Of a stretch of 64,000 nt of DNA, positions 9,376 through 18,582 are shown in pieces; position 1 is the stretch's first letter; the number at the start of each line of letters is the position of its first letter. The translations under genes and the position numbers were made by a program. The notes under the pieces are model-generated. The model did not search any database and had not been told where the DNA came from. It saw nothing but the letters and a program-made list of their open reading frames with translations. The DNA is from Sulfuricurvum kujiense DSM 16994 (lineage in GTDB: Bacteria; Campylobacterota; Campylobacteria; Campylobacterales; Sulfurimonadaceae), in contig NC_014762.1 in NCBI RefSeq assembly GCF_000183725.1, positions 1,178,001 to 1,242,000 of the forward strand, written 5' to 3'.

Positions 9376-10095
9376 ATGAACTCTGATGTCAATAAACAAA
9401 TCAAACAAATTCCTTATATCTCTTTAGACGATCTCAGCGAGAGTGAGTTGGTAAAGCGGTACATTTATCCCAATCTGGATATCAATTATTACTGGAGTGA
9501 TGACTTTTCACCTCGGTTTTATATTGCGTTGGCCCGTGCAGGGTTTATTTGTGTTTCGCATGATATCGATAATACATTATTCCTTCTGCCTGAGATGCAG
9601 ACCGAGTATGCGGTCCTGGATTTTTCGGATCTGCACATTTCAAAGAAGGTGAGAAAACTGCTCAATCAGGAACGATATAAGCTCTCGTTTAATACCTGTT
9701 TTAGCCATGTTATCAATTCGATCAAGGATGCTTATCACCCGTGTTGGATCACGAAAGAGTATGAAGGGCTGATGCATGAGCTTTCAGACAATACCTATGA
9801 GAACTTCCGTTTGTTCAGTACGGAGCTTTTTGATAAAGAGAACGGTGAACTCATTGCCGGCGAAGTAGGGTACATCACAGATAATATCTATACCAGTCTC
9901 TCCGGATTTCATATCCACAATAAGCGATACGACAACTGGGGGACTTTGCAGCTTGTACTGCTGGGAAAGTATCTTGAAGCGCAGAAAGTGCGATTTTGGA
10001 ATCTTGGACATGCGCAGATGGAGTATAAAAAAGTATTGGGTGCAAAGGTGCTCTCCAGAGAGGCTTTTTTGCGAAAAACATGTTTACTAACGTAA
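9376..10095 (+). CDS. Aat-like (leucyl/phenylalanyl-tRNA-protein transferase fold) protein
   Basis: 239 residues. The pattern YYWSDDFSPRFYIALARAGFICVSH near residues 38-60, the HISKKVRKLL segment, the HPCWITKEYEGLMHEL block and the C-terminal LGHAQMEYKKVLGAKVLSREAF match in order the WWSP/HISRSLRK/WI...AY..LH/HL.SLGA..I.R..FL landmarks of the Aat family, which attaches Leu or Phe to protein N-termini for ClpS/ClpAP degradation. Similarity is distant and the usual CQ..HL of Aat is HAQMEY here, so substrate and activity are unknown. It lies 66 bases upstream of xthA on the same strand. Confidence 0.55.
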   Translation: MNSDVNKQIKQIPYISLDDLSESELVKRYIYPNLDINYYWSDDFSPRFYIALARAGFICVSHDIDNTLFLLPEMQTEYAVLDFSDLHISKKVRKLLNQERYKLSFNTCFSHVINSIKDAYHPCWITKEYEGLMHELSDNTYENFRLFSTELFDKENGELIAGEVGYITDNIYTSLSGFHIHNKRYDNWGTLQLVLLGKYLEAQKVRFWNLGHAQMEYKKVLGAKVLSREAFLRKTCLLT

Positions 10096-10161
10096 CGGAT
10101 GAGGTCTGTATGAGAATATATCAATATAAATATACGACGGTAGATTACGGAAAGGGAAAGA

Positions 10162-10938
10162 ATGGCTGAATCAATCGAGATTATATCATGGAACGTCAAC
10201 GGCATCCGAGCGGTTGCGGAAAAAGGGGGATTCGATTGGCTCGAAGAGCGTCAGCCTCATATTGTGTGTCTGCAGGAGATAAAAGCCCTGAGTGAACAAA
10301 TACCGCAGAATCTATTTTCACATCATTTTTCCAACATTACTGTCAACAGTGCAGAAAAGAAAGGATATTCGGGGACACTGACCGCAAGCAAACTGGAGCC
10401 GATCTATTCGGATACGCGAGCCGATATCGATATTATGAATGAAGGGCGTATCGTCGAACATCACTACGGAGATATTGCCCTGTTTAACGTTTATTTTCCC
10501 AACGGGCAAAAGGATGAAGAACGTCTCGCCTATAAACTGGAGTTCTATGAGCGTTTCTTGGACTATTGCGAGGCCCTTCGCCGTGAGGGTAAAAAGATAA
10601 TCATCTGCGGGGATGTCAATACGGCCCATCGTCCGATCGATCTCAAAAATCCAAAATCGAACGAAAAGACTTCCGGGTTTTTACCGATTGAGCGTGATTG
10701 GATTGACAAGCTGTTATCACACGGCTACATCGATACCTTTCGTCATGTTCACGGAGATAAAGAGAACGAATACAGCTGGTGGTCGTACCGTTTCAGTGCA
10801 CGTTCGAAAAACGTAGGCTGGAGAATCGATTATTTTTTTATCTCGGATGACCTTGCCGAATCGCTCGAAGATGCTTTTATTCTTCAAGAGATTATGGGAT
10901 CGGATCATTGTCCCGTCGGGATTCGTCTGAAAATCTAA
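10162..10938 (+). CDS. xthA: Exodeoxyribonuclease III
   Basis: AP endonuclease and 3'-5' exonuclease of base-excision repair. All family landmarks are visible in its 258 residues: SWNVNGIRA (residues 8-16), LQEIKA with the metal-binding Glu, GDVNTAHRPIDL, WWSYRFSARSKNVGWRIDYFF and the terminal GSDHCPV with the catalytic His. The length is that of the ExoIII family. AAAGGGAAAGA precedes the ATG. The stop is one base from the start of the next radical SAM gene, so the two are probably co-transcribed. Confidence 0.95.
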   Translation: MAESIEIISWNVNGIRAVAEKGGFDWLEERQPHIVCLQEIKALSEQIPQNLFSHHFSNITVNSAEKKGYSGTLTASKLEPIYSDTRADIDIMNEGRIVEHHYGDIALFNVYFPNGQKDEERLAYKLEFYERFLDYCEALRREGKKIIICGDVNTAHRPIDLKNPKSNEKTSGFLPIERDWIDKLLSHGYIDTFRHVHGDKENEYSWWSYRFSARSKNVGWRIDYFFISDDLAESLEDAFILQEIMGSDHCPVGIRLKI

Positions 10939-10939
10939 C

Positions 10940-11818
10940 ATGATCAACTACTCTTTTCCGCTGTACCGACCGCCGGCAGAAGCCGATAACGTTATTCTTC
11001 AAGCGACCTACGGCTGCAGTCATAACCAGTGTACTTTTTGCTCCATGTATAAGACAAAGAAGTATCAGATACGAGAGATCAGCGATCTTTTTAAAGATAT
11101 CGATACGCTTGCCGCATTGTACCCCGATGCCAACAAAGTGTTTTTGGGAGACGGCGATGCTTTATCGCTGCCGACAGAGTACATGATCACCGTATTACAG
11201 TATTTGAAACGTTCATTTCCTAGACTCAGCAGAGTTTCCGTGTATGCGACGGCTCAAAATGTTTTAGAAAAATCAGAGGAAGAGTTACGGCTGTTACAAG
11301 CCAATCTTCTTAATTTGATCTACTTCGGTATTGAAACGGGCAACGATGGCTTGTTAAAAAAGATTAACAAGGGGGTAAGCGCGAAGCAAATCATCGAATC
11401 GCTGAACAAGGCATCGGCTGCTAAAATAAAAATCTCTGCGACGGTTATTCTGGGCATCGGCGGTGAAGAATACACGGCAGAGCATATCAAAGATACTGCC
11501 GCAATCATTAACGCTTCAACGATCAATTATCTTTCGACATTGCAACTGGGGTTGGAGAACGATGTTAAAGAGCGATTTCTCAAATGCTTCGAACATTTTC
11601 AAATGCTCAATGACTACCAAATTCTTGATGAACAGAAACGATTTCTGGAATTGCTTCACCCCGTCAATAAAGTGATTTTTAGATCAAACCATGCTTCCAA
11701 TGCTTTGCATCTGGCCGGAACTCTTCCTAAAGATACGATGAGATTGCTGGATGAAGTAAAATTCGCGCTTGCTATAGGCGAGAGGGCTTTTATTCCGGAG
11801 CGATTTAGAGGGTTTTGA
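10940..11818 (+). CDS. Radical SAM protein
   Basis: 292-residue radical SAM enzyme with cluster motif GCSHNQCTFCSMYKTKKY (near residues 28-45; cysteines spaced C-x4-C-x2-C), GDGDALSLP, and a conserved YFGIETGNDGLLKKINKG block. This pattern belongs to a common uncharacterised COG1032-like group lacking the B12 domain; the substrate is not known. No second cluster motif is seen. It follows xthA with one intervening base, which suggests an operon but no obvious shared pathway. Confidence 0.8.
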   Translation: MINYSFPLYRPPAEADNVILQATYGCSHNQCTFCSMYKTKKYQIREISDLFKDIDTLAALYPDANKVFLGDGDALSLPTEYMITVLQYLKRSFPRLSRVSVYATAQNVLEKSEEELRLLQANLLNLIYFGIETGNDGLLKKINKGVSAKQIIESLNKASAAKIKISATVILGIGGEEYTAEHIKDTAAIINASTINYLSTLQLGLENDVKERFLKCFEHFQMLNDYQILDEQKRFLELLHPVNKVIFRSNHASNALHLAGTLPKDTMRLLDEVKFALAIGERAFIPERFRGF

Positions 11819-11906
11819 TTTCACTACAACATAATTTTTCATTTTGCAACATATTTGCAACACTAAAGAGAAAGAATTAGTATATCCCAATGGTTTGGAG
11901 GTAGCA

Positions 11907-14021
11907 ATGTCTTTAGTCTCCTCATCCTTACATACCTTAAGAAGTATCCTCGCTTCGTCAATCAATGAAGAGGGTATAACATTGATCGATTCGACGCCGA
12001 CCATTTACGGTTATTCGGCAGAGGGGGAATATGTTAAGCACGCCAATTTAAAAGGTGTCGAGTCTTTTATTAATCGATATGGCAAATCAGTTGCTATGTC
12101 AAGCAACGGTAAATTCGCTTTGGTCAGCGATCAAACGAATAACCGGGCTTTATTTTTATCTCTTGAGCCGATCAAGATGCTTTCGATCATATCAATGCCT
12201 AAGCCAGATGTTGTTTTATTTAACGAAGACAGTACATTGCTGATTATCGGAAGCGAATCGGGTCGGTTGGATATCTACAAGACGGATGATTGCTCGCGAA
12301 TCCTCGAATTGCATTTTTCGGATTCGATTGTGTGTGCCGCATTTTCAAAAAACGGTACGAGTGTCGCTATCGCGACGATGGATAAAAAAATACACCTGTA
12401 CCGCCTCGATGCCGGCAAAATCATCCACGCTTTTCGTGTGGACGGGATAGTCGAATCTTTAACCTTCTCTGCAGATCATAATAAAATCATTGGATTTACC
12501 CGCTTTGGAGCTACGTATGTCCTTAATATTTTGCTAAAGCAACAATTTATCGGAGACCCTACTTTTGAATGGCCGACTCGTGTTGCGTCGGGCTTTAATG
12601 ATAATATTGTTTTACTCGGAACAAGAAGCAATCAACTATTGATTTACAATAATTCAGACGGTATCAAATTGGGATGTTTCAATTTCAATTTCTGGGGCAT
12701 TACTTCGCTTAGCGTATCCGCGGAAAAAGTTTTGGTCGGATTTTCAGATGGAAACGGTGTCGTTATCGACATGAATGAAACACTCAAAGAGGCATCAAGC
12801 GCACTTGAAGGCGGAAATATTGCCAAACTCTCTCGTCTCGTAGCGGAACAGCCTCTGATTTTTATTAATCAGGATTTGTGTACGAAAATGGAGCGGCATT
12901 ATGAAGCGATTTTTCGTTTCAAGCCTTCGGGCGTTAATGAGCGCAAAGGGCATGAAGCCATTGTATCGCTGATTATAGCCGACAGTACATTGCGTAGGGA
13001 ATTGATGCAGAGTTTGTACAGCTCTGAAGAGATCGTACCGTTTATGGAGAAAATTTCGCTCGGAAATGCTCAAGGGGCCTGTACATCAGTGTATAAATCC
13101 CCCCATTTACGGCAGTTGCGCGAGTTTCATGAAGTCCGCTCCAGCTGTTTAAAAGAGCTTATGCACGAAATAAAGCTTTTGGAGATCGATCCGGAGAAGT
13201 TTAACGAATACATCTCATCTGTAGAGGGCGGATGCAATAAATGCGTTCATAATCTCATTCCAAGACCGGAGGAACTCGAAGAGAATTATAAAAAACTGCT
13301 TTCCAGCGCATCTTCAGGAAATTTCTCGGCTTTGGCGGAAATAGGCGAACAGCACGAGATATTGCGACAGACAAAAGTTTACCGCCGTTTTATGAATTAT
13401 GGTGAAGCCCTTATCGACAAAATACTCGCACGAATGGCGGCAGGAAAAATGGATCAAGCCGAAGAGTATGCTGTGAAGCTGATCAAAATAAAGCCGTTTT
13501 TCCATACCGGTAACTATTTTAAAAATCAAATCAAAGCTTTTGACGCGTTTGTCAGTTACGCTGCGGGTAATAACCTCGCAAAGCTGTTTTTGCTCTCAAC
13601 CGAATATCCTGCACTGCGAACGACACAGATTTTTAAAGACCAAATCGATACCTATAAAAGAAATATTGTGACGCCTGCTAATAATCTTGCAAAAAACGGA
13701 GAAGTGACGAAAGTCATGAAGCTATTAGCCCCATATTTGACTATAGAATATTTCGAAGAAAAAAATCTTTTGCTTTTTAAAAAAGCTTTGGTTCATGAGA
13801 TTGAGCTGTATGCGCCTATCGGAGAAGAACAATTGTTACTCGAACGTTATCACGGATATTTTGGGTGGGACAACGAATATGCTCAGGTTTGCCTCACGTT
13901 GAAAGTAGAGCCGAATTTAACCCGGAAACCGGATATAAGAATATCCGAGTATAAAACCGTTACGACCCTCCTGCAGGGAAGCAGAGTGTTAAGAACGCTG
14001 CAAAATCAAGAGACGGCTTGA
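11907..14021 (+). CDS. Large WD40-repeat-like protein of unknown function
   Basis: 704 residues. Residues about 1-300 show beta-propeller-like repeats (for example KYTDDC-type SGRLDIYKTDDC, AFSKNGTSVAIATMDKKIHLYRLDAG, VLVGFSDGNGVVIDM). The remaining 400 residues are helical, with repeat-like units (KIDKILARMAAGKMDQAEEYAVKL type) and one CxxC (CNKC) near residue 445. No signal peptide or TM segment is visible, so it should be cytoplasmic. The start at 11907 is chosen because GGAGGT lies six bases before it; an upstream in-frame start at 11844 lacks one. Convergent with the GGDEF-EAL gene. It probably acts as a scaffold, but I cannot name a partner. Confidence 0.75.
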   Translation: MSLVSSSLHTLRSILASSINEEGITLIDSTPTIYGYSAEGEYVKHANLKGVESFINRYGKSVAMSSNGKFALVSDQTNNRALFLSLEPIKMLSIISMPKPDVVLFNEDSTLLIIGSESGRLDIYKTDDCSRILELHFSDSIVCAAFSKNGTSVAIATMDKKIHLYRLDAGKIIHAFRVDGIVESLTFSADHNKIIGFTRFGATYVLNILLKQQFIGDPTFEWPTRVASGFNDNIVLLGTRSNQLLIYNNSDGIKLGCFNFNFWGITSLSVSAEKVLVGFSDGNGVVIDMNETLKEASSALEGGNIAKLSRLVAEQPLIFINQDLCTKMERHYEAIFRFKPSGVNERKGHEAIVSLIIADSTLRRELMQSLYSSEEIVPFMEKISLGNAQGACTSVYKSPHLRQLREFHEVRSSCLKELMHEIKLLEIDPEKFNEYISSVEGGCNKCVHNLIPRPEELEENYKKLLSSASSGNFSALAEIGEQHEILRQTKVYRRFMNYGEALIDKILARMAAGKMDQAEEYAVKLIKIKPFFHTGNYFKNQIKAFDAFVSYAAGNNLAKLFLLSTEYPALRTTQIFKDQIDTYKRNIVTPANNLAKNGEVTKVMKLLAPYLTIEYFEEKNLLLFKKALVHEIELYAPIGEEQLLLERYHGYFGWDNEYAQVCLTLKVEPNLTRKPDIRISEYKTVTTLLQGSRVLRTLQNQETA

Positions 14022-14091
14022 TATAGTGTACATAGAGTACTGAAATATTTAAAACGGATCGCAACGATTTACATACGCCATGATGATATCG

Positions 14092-15870
14092 TCATTCTTC
14101 GGAATTAAAAAATCGTTTGACAAATTCATCAGCCGGAAGCGGCTTTGAGATGGCATAACCCTGAAGATAATCGCACTTCATCTCTTGCAAAATATCTCGA
14201 TGATATTGTGTTTCCACCCCTTCGGCAATTACCAGCATATTCAGCTGATGTGCGATATCTATAATCATTTTGCATAAGATTTGGTCGCTGAGATTGATTT
14301 CCAGCTGTTTGACGAAGGATTGATCGATTTTAAGGTACTGATACGGATGATTTTTGAGATAGGACAAAGACGAATATCCTGTACCGAAATCATCCAGCGA
14401 TATCTCAATCTTGGCATCTTCCAGTAATTTTAGCCGTTCCCAGACTATCGCGGAATCTTCCAGCATAACGCTTTCGGTGATCTCTACAACGACGGAATCT
14501 TTGGCAAACGCATCGGAGGTCAGAACCTTTATCCATTCGGGCATGCTTCCGTTTTTTTGATGAAACTGAACCGGTGATATATTGACACTTATCTGAAAAC
14601 GTTCATTATACATACGGCGCCATTGGGACACTGTTTTGATGGCTTCGTGGACGATCCATTCGCCGATTTCTAAAATCATTCCGGTCTCTTCGGCGATCGA
14701 GATAAAATCAGCCGGATTTATCAAATACCCGTCCGGATGTTTCCATCGTATTAGGGCTTCGGCTTTATGAATTTGCCCTGTTTTGATTTCAAAAATCGGT
14801 TGATAATATAAAACGAACTGCTCTTCGGCACACGCGATATGCATATCTTTGATCAATTGAAATCTTTTGATCAGAGCATCCTGCATACTTTGCGCAAAAA
14901 AATTGGAGGTGTTTTTACCTGATTTTTTGGACTGATACATTGCCTGATCGGCATATTTGAGAATCGTTTCACTATCCGCAGCGTCATCCGGAGCTATGGC
15001 TATCCCGATCGATGCGGATATAAATACGTTTTTCGAGTTTTCAAGTTCAAAAGGGGACGAAAGCTCTTTGAGGATATTTTGCGCGATGGTTTCCACCATA
15101 TACAGATTTTCGATATCCGGTAGAATGACGGTAAACTCGTCCCCTCCGATACGGAAGCATAAATCAGTGTTGCGTATGCAGCTGATGATACGTGTCGTTA
15201 CCTTTTTCAGCAAAGTATCGCCGATCTGGTGACCGTACATATCATTAATCTCTTTGAAATCGTCCAGATCGATATACATCAAAGCCGTTCGGCGAAAATT
15301 GTTGCGCTCAATTTTGGAAAGCTGCTGTTCCAAATGATGCAGAAACATATGTCTGTTCGGCAAGTCGGTTAACGCATCAAAATTTGTTTCGTACCAAATT
15401 TTTTGATTGGCTTCTTCCATTTTGCTCATATCGGATAAGACGGCAATGTATTTGCTGCTTCCGTCCTCTTCGATTATACGCTGAATCGTCAATAATTTGT
15501 AGTAGAGTTCTTTTCCCTCTTTGTCGGTATAGGTAATTTCACCTTCCCATGATTGTTTTAAAGCTATGGCATTTTTTAAAGCTTTGTAAAACTCCCCGTC
15601 TTTAATATAGGTATCTATTTTGTTCGGCAGTACATTAACAAGTTCGGAAGAATCATAGCCGGATAATCGCTCGAAAGCGGGGTTAACACTGAGAATTACC
15701 CCTCTCTCATCCGCAATAACAATACAGTCATTGCTGTGAAAGTAGATTAGAGAGTGTAAGTTTTGACTCCGAGGAATATCAGCCCCCTCATTACAGGGAC
15801 ATCCAAATTTACTGCGGGAGTTTTTTAGAAAGGTCATTAAAGATGCCAGCATGATCGTAATCTCTTTCAT
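14092..15870 (-). CDS. PAS-GGDEF-EAL cyclic-di-GMP protein
   Basis: 592-residue, soluble, three-domain protein. A PAS domain at about residues 40-150 (HSNDCIVIADERGVILSVNPAFERLSGYDSSELV) is followed by a GGDEF domain with an intact RIGGDEFTV signature (near 250) and an EAL domain with EALIRWKHP (near 370), DDFGTGYSSLSYL and the terminal QGYAISKPL. Both catalytic signatures are intact, so it could make and break cyclic-di-GMP, with PAS as the input. No TM segment is seen. A promoter is not obvious in the AT-rich region upstream. Confidence 0.92.
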   Translation of the reverse strand: MKEITIMLASLMTFLKNSRSKFGCPCNEGADIPRSQNLHSLIYFHSNDCIVIADERGVILSVNPAFERLSGYDSSELVNVLPNKIDTYIKDGEFYKALKNAIALKQSWEGEITYTDKEGKELYYKLLTIQRIIEEDGSSKYIAVLSDMSKMEEANQKIWYETNFDALTDLPNRHMFLHHLEQQLSKIERNNFRRTALMYIDLDDFKEINDMYGHQIGDTLLKKVTTRIISCIRNTDLCFRIGGDEFTVILPDIENLYMVETIAQNILKELSSPFELENSKNVFISASIGIAIAPDDAADSETILKYADQAMYQSKKSGKNTSNFFAQSMQDALIKRFQLIKDMHIACAEEQFVLYYQPIFEIKTGQIHKAEALIRWKHPDGYLINPADFISIAEETGMILEIGEWIVHEAIKTVSQWRRMYNERFQISVNISPVQFHQKNGSMPEWIKVLTSDAFAKDSVVVEITESVMLEDSAIVWERLKLLEDAKIEISLDDFGTGYSSLSYLKNHPYQYLKIDQSFVKQLEINLSDQILCKMIIDIAHQLNMLVIAEGVETQYHRDILQEMKCDYLQGYAISKPLPADEFVKRFFNSEE

Positions 15871-16127
15871 GAAGGTTAGAACCTACTTACTTTCATAATT
15901 TTTACACAAAAAAACATTATATATTTATAACAGTTCTGATTTATGCCCTGGATGTTAAATATATTATAAGTTGTATTTATGCGATGTTATAGATTTAGAC
16001 AATGCTCTCAACGTAAGAGGGGAGTTGGAAACATGGAAAGGCAGGGAAGATTTTGACACACTAAACCAATCGATTGCACTTCTGGGTAAAATGCCGAACA
16101 ATATTAGTGTATGCCGATGGAGAACAT

Positions 16128-16652
16128 GTGATTATTCTGGACTTTGAAACCAACTCCGCCAACATCCATGACGTGATCGAAGCAGCGGCATTTCGGATAA
16201 AAAGAGAATCGGGCGCCTATGTTATCGCCGATACGTTTCACCGTTATTACTTTTCCGAATATGATCTAAATCTTCATGCGCTTGCCGTTCATAAGCTCTC
16301 GCCCGATCGGATAAAGAGACTGCGCTCGAATGTTGATTATGCCGAGTATTTTGCAGAAGATCATGAGTTTGTGGAGTTCTGTCGGGGGGCTGAAACGCTC
16401 ATAGCCCACAATATAGCTTTCGAACTGCGCCACTTAGGCCAACTTGTTACATTTGAGAAACATTTTTGTACCATGAAAGCCAATAAGAAGAGCGTCGGCG
16501 CCCTCAATATCAGAGGGAGTCTCAAAAATCCGAAACTGTTAGAAACCTGCCGACATTACCGCATCGATTTCGATGAAGATCAATACCACTCAGCCCTCTA
16601 TGATGTTACAAAAACGTTGGAGATACTCAACTGCATGGACATAACACTCTGA
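16128..16652 (+). CDS. DnaQ-like 3'-5' exonuclease
   Basis: DEDDh-type exonuclease of about 174 residues. Motif I is ILDFETN (residues 3-9), motif II is IAHNIAFELRHL, where the usual Asp of HN..FD is Glu, and motif III is YHSALYDVTKTLEIL. It could proofread or process nucleic acid as a stand-alone DnaQ-like protein. The start GTG at 16128 is chosen because GGAG lies five bases upstream and the family begins just before motif I. An in-frame TTG at 16074 would add 18 residues without family support. The 500 bases after it are non-coding. Confidence 0.75.
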   Translation: MIILDFETNSANIHDVIEAAAFRIKRESGAYVIADTFHRYYFSEYDLNLHALAVHKLSPDRIKRLRSNVDYAEYFAEDHEFVEFCRGAETLIAHNIAFELRHLGQLVTFEKHFCTMKANKKSVGALNIRGSLKNPKLLETCRHYRIDFDEDQYHSALYDVTKTLEILNCMDITL

Positions 16653-17280
16653 TATTATTCAATACATCCGAATGTCATGTTGGTGATGTGGTATTCTTTA
16701 TACTCTCTACGACGAAAATTAAACAATCTTTTGAGAAAACGTATCATTGGCCACCTCTCATGTTAAAGGGGAACCCTTTTGGGGTTTAGCAACTGCTTGC
16801 TCATGAATGAAAGTGAACGTTTCACAGATCACTTCAACAAATATTCTTTTGTTGGGAGTATCAGATTCCAAACCGTATCTGATGATTTGATCAGACGATA
16901 TTCGGTTCTGATTTTTGAGGGACATTTGTAGTATGCCAATATACCCATGAGAGTTTCATAAGCATTTGATCGCGACTGATTCTTTTCAGTTTTTTCTATG
17001 CTGAATTTCTCAATTAAATGTACAGTTAATGTAACAAAATGTAACTTTACGATTAATTAGGTTTTTTGTTGTTATATAATATTTTCAAATAATGATATGT
17101 TCTGTAGTTGCCACATTGCGGTAATTCGACATATTTTAATATTTAATTTAATATGAGTATCACTTTATTTTACAAAGAATAAGTTAATATTTAATTATTT
17201 TAATTGCTATTAATTGTTGTATATTATTGATAAAAATTCTTTGAAAGAAGTTTTAGCCGGAGTCTAAATATCAATAACAT
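16653..17280. other. AT-rich non-coding stretch before the type I secretion island
   Basis: No credible gene on either strand over about 630 bases. It holds a GC-rich dyad near 16764-16790 (AAAGGG-GAA-CCCTTT overlapping AACCC-TTTTG-GGGTT, two mutually exclusive hairpins), a second dyad ATCAGAT/ATCTGAT near 16860-16887, and a long AT-rich run from about 17010 to 17260. The base composition drops sharply towards the tolC-like gene, which suggests a foreign boundary or a silenced regulatory region. Confidence 0.6.
17075..17080 (+). promoter_or_regulatory. Candidate -10 of the type I secretion operon
   Basis: TATAAT in GTTGTTATATAATATTTTC, about 200 bases upstream of the first gene. The surrounding DNA is so AT-rich that chance matches are likely. 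Confidence 0.3.
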
Positions 17281-18582
17281 ATGAAAAATTTATTATTTTT
17301 AGTATTTCTTGAGATGGTTGCCGCTTCACAAAATCTTTCCTTTGAACAATTAAAAGCATCCGCTTCATTATACTCGCATCGACTCAAACTCCGTACTATT
17401 GATACCTCTATAGAGGAAGCCAGATTGGGAAGTGTCTACTCATCACTGTATCCACAACTATCTCTCGGATACAGCGGTGAGTATAATCAAAATATCGATA
17501 AAGCTGATTCAGGAACCCTTTCGGTAGGGGGTACGACAATAAACTCTAGCGTTCAAAATAAAGACTCGTTGGCATTGAGTCTGAATTACGAACTCTATCA
17601 CTTCGGTACGACTCTTAAACAGATCGAAATGTCTAAAAAAGAGATTGCCTCCAAAAAGCTTGAAGTATGTAATGAAGAGAATAAACTTTATAAAGAGTTA
17701 TTGGATCATTATGCCGATGCTCAAAAAGCCCAGAGTGAACATAAATTTAAAACTGCGATGCACGCTTTGCGTAAAAAACTCTATGGTTATAAGCAACGCC
17801 TTTATGCGGCAGGAAAAGAGTCCCGTGTTTCGATAGGAGATGAAGCGGTTCGACTTATCGATCTTGAACGGGATATTGAACGTTCACTTATGAGTTATGA
17901 GGAAAACCTTCTAGCCCTTACTAAACTTTCCCATATCGAGCTTGATTTGAAGCACACACAATTACTTCCGTTAAATACACAACCTGAAAATATTCATATC
18001 GGTAGATTTGAAGATAATGTTCAAGCACATCAATACCAAGAGAAAATTGCACAAAAAAACGCAGAAATCTCTCTCAACATGCGTTCTCAGCTCCCTGTAA
18101 TATCGTTCTACTCGAACTACTACCTCTACGGCTCCGATCAGCACAACGCTTATGATGCCTTAAACGACATTCGTCCTAATAGCTGGAATATGGGCTTGAG
18201 TATTCGATGGAATCTTTTTGAAGGGTTCAAATACAACAGTGAATCGGCCCGGCTACATTTTGAATTAGACCGTATAAATGAAGAATACAAACTAGCTAAA
18301 CGGGAATTTGATGCCCAGACGCAAATATCCCAACATAAAATAGACCGTTTGGATCAATTGCAAAAAAATGACGTGCTTATAGTCAATGAGTCACGTAGCA
18401 AAATAGCGATGTTGACCCGACTAAGAGAACAGGGGGAAGCGGATGCCGTGGGCGAAGTGAGCGTAAAACTCGAAGCACTGGAGAGAGAATTGACACTGGA
18501 GAATGAAACGATACAACATGCTTTTGAAACAGAAGCATTGAAATTACTTTATAGGGGGGTAGAAGAATGCACTCCGCGCTAA
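17281..18582 (+). CDS. TolC-family outer membrane channel of a type I secretion system
   Basis: 433 residues with a short N-terminal hydrophobic signal (about residues 3-16, then ASQNLSFEQLK) and long amphipathic helices with the duplicated TolC layout; PQLSLGYSGEYNQN and the later LPVISFYSNYYLYG/SWNMGLSIRWNLFEGF segments mark the two beta-barrel parts. It would form the outer membrane exit duct for the exporter encoded next. Its 3' end overlaps the ABC transporter gene by 16 bases. The ribosome site is weak. Codon use is more AT-rich than in the following two genes. Confidence 0.85.
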   Translation: MKNLLFLVFLEMVAASQNLSFEQLKASASLYSHRLKLRTIDTSIEEARLGSVYSSLYPQLSLGYSGEYNQNIDKADSGTLSVGGTTINSSVQNKDSLALSLNYELYHFGTTLKQIEMSKKEIASKKLEVCNEENKLYKELLDHYADAQKAQSEHKFKTAMHALRKKLYGYKQRLYAAGKESRVSIGDEAVRLIDLERDIERSLMSYEENLLALTKLSHIELDLKHTQLLPLNTQPENIHIGRFEDNVQAHQYQEKIAQKNAEISLNMRSQLPVISFYSNYYLYGSDQHNAYDALNDIRPNSWNMGLSIRWNLFEGFKYNSESARLHFELDRINEEYKLAKREFDAQTQISQHKIDRLDQLQKNDVLIVNESRSKIAMLTRLREQGEADAVGEVSVKLEALERELTLENETIQHAFETEALKLLYRGVEECTPR

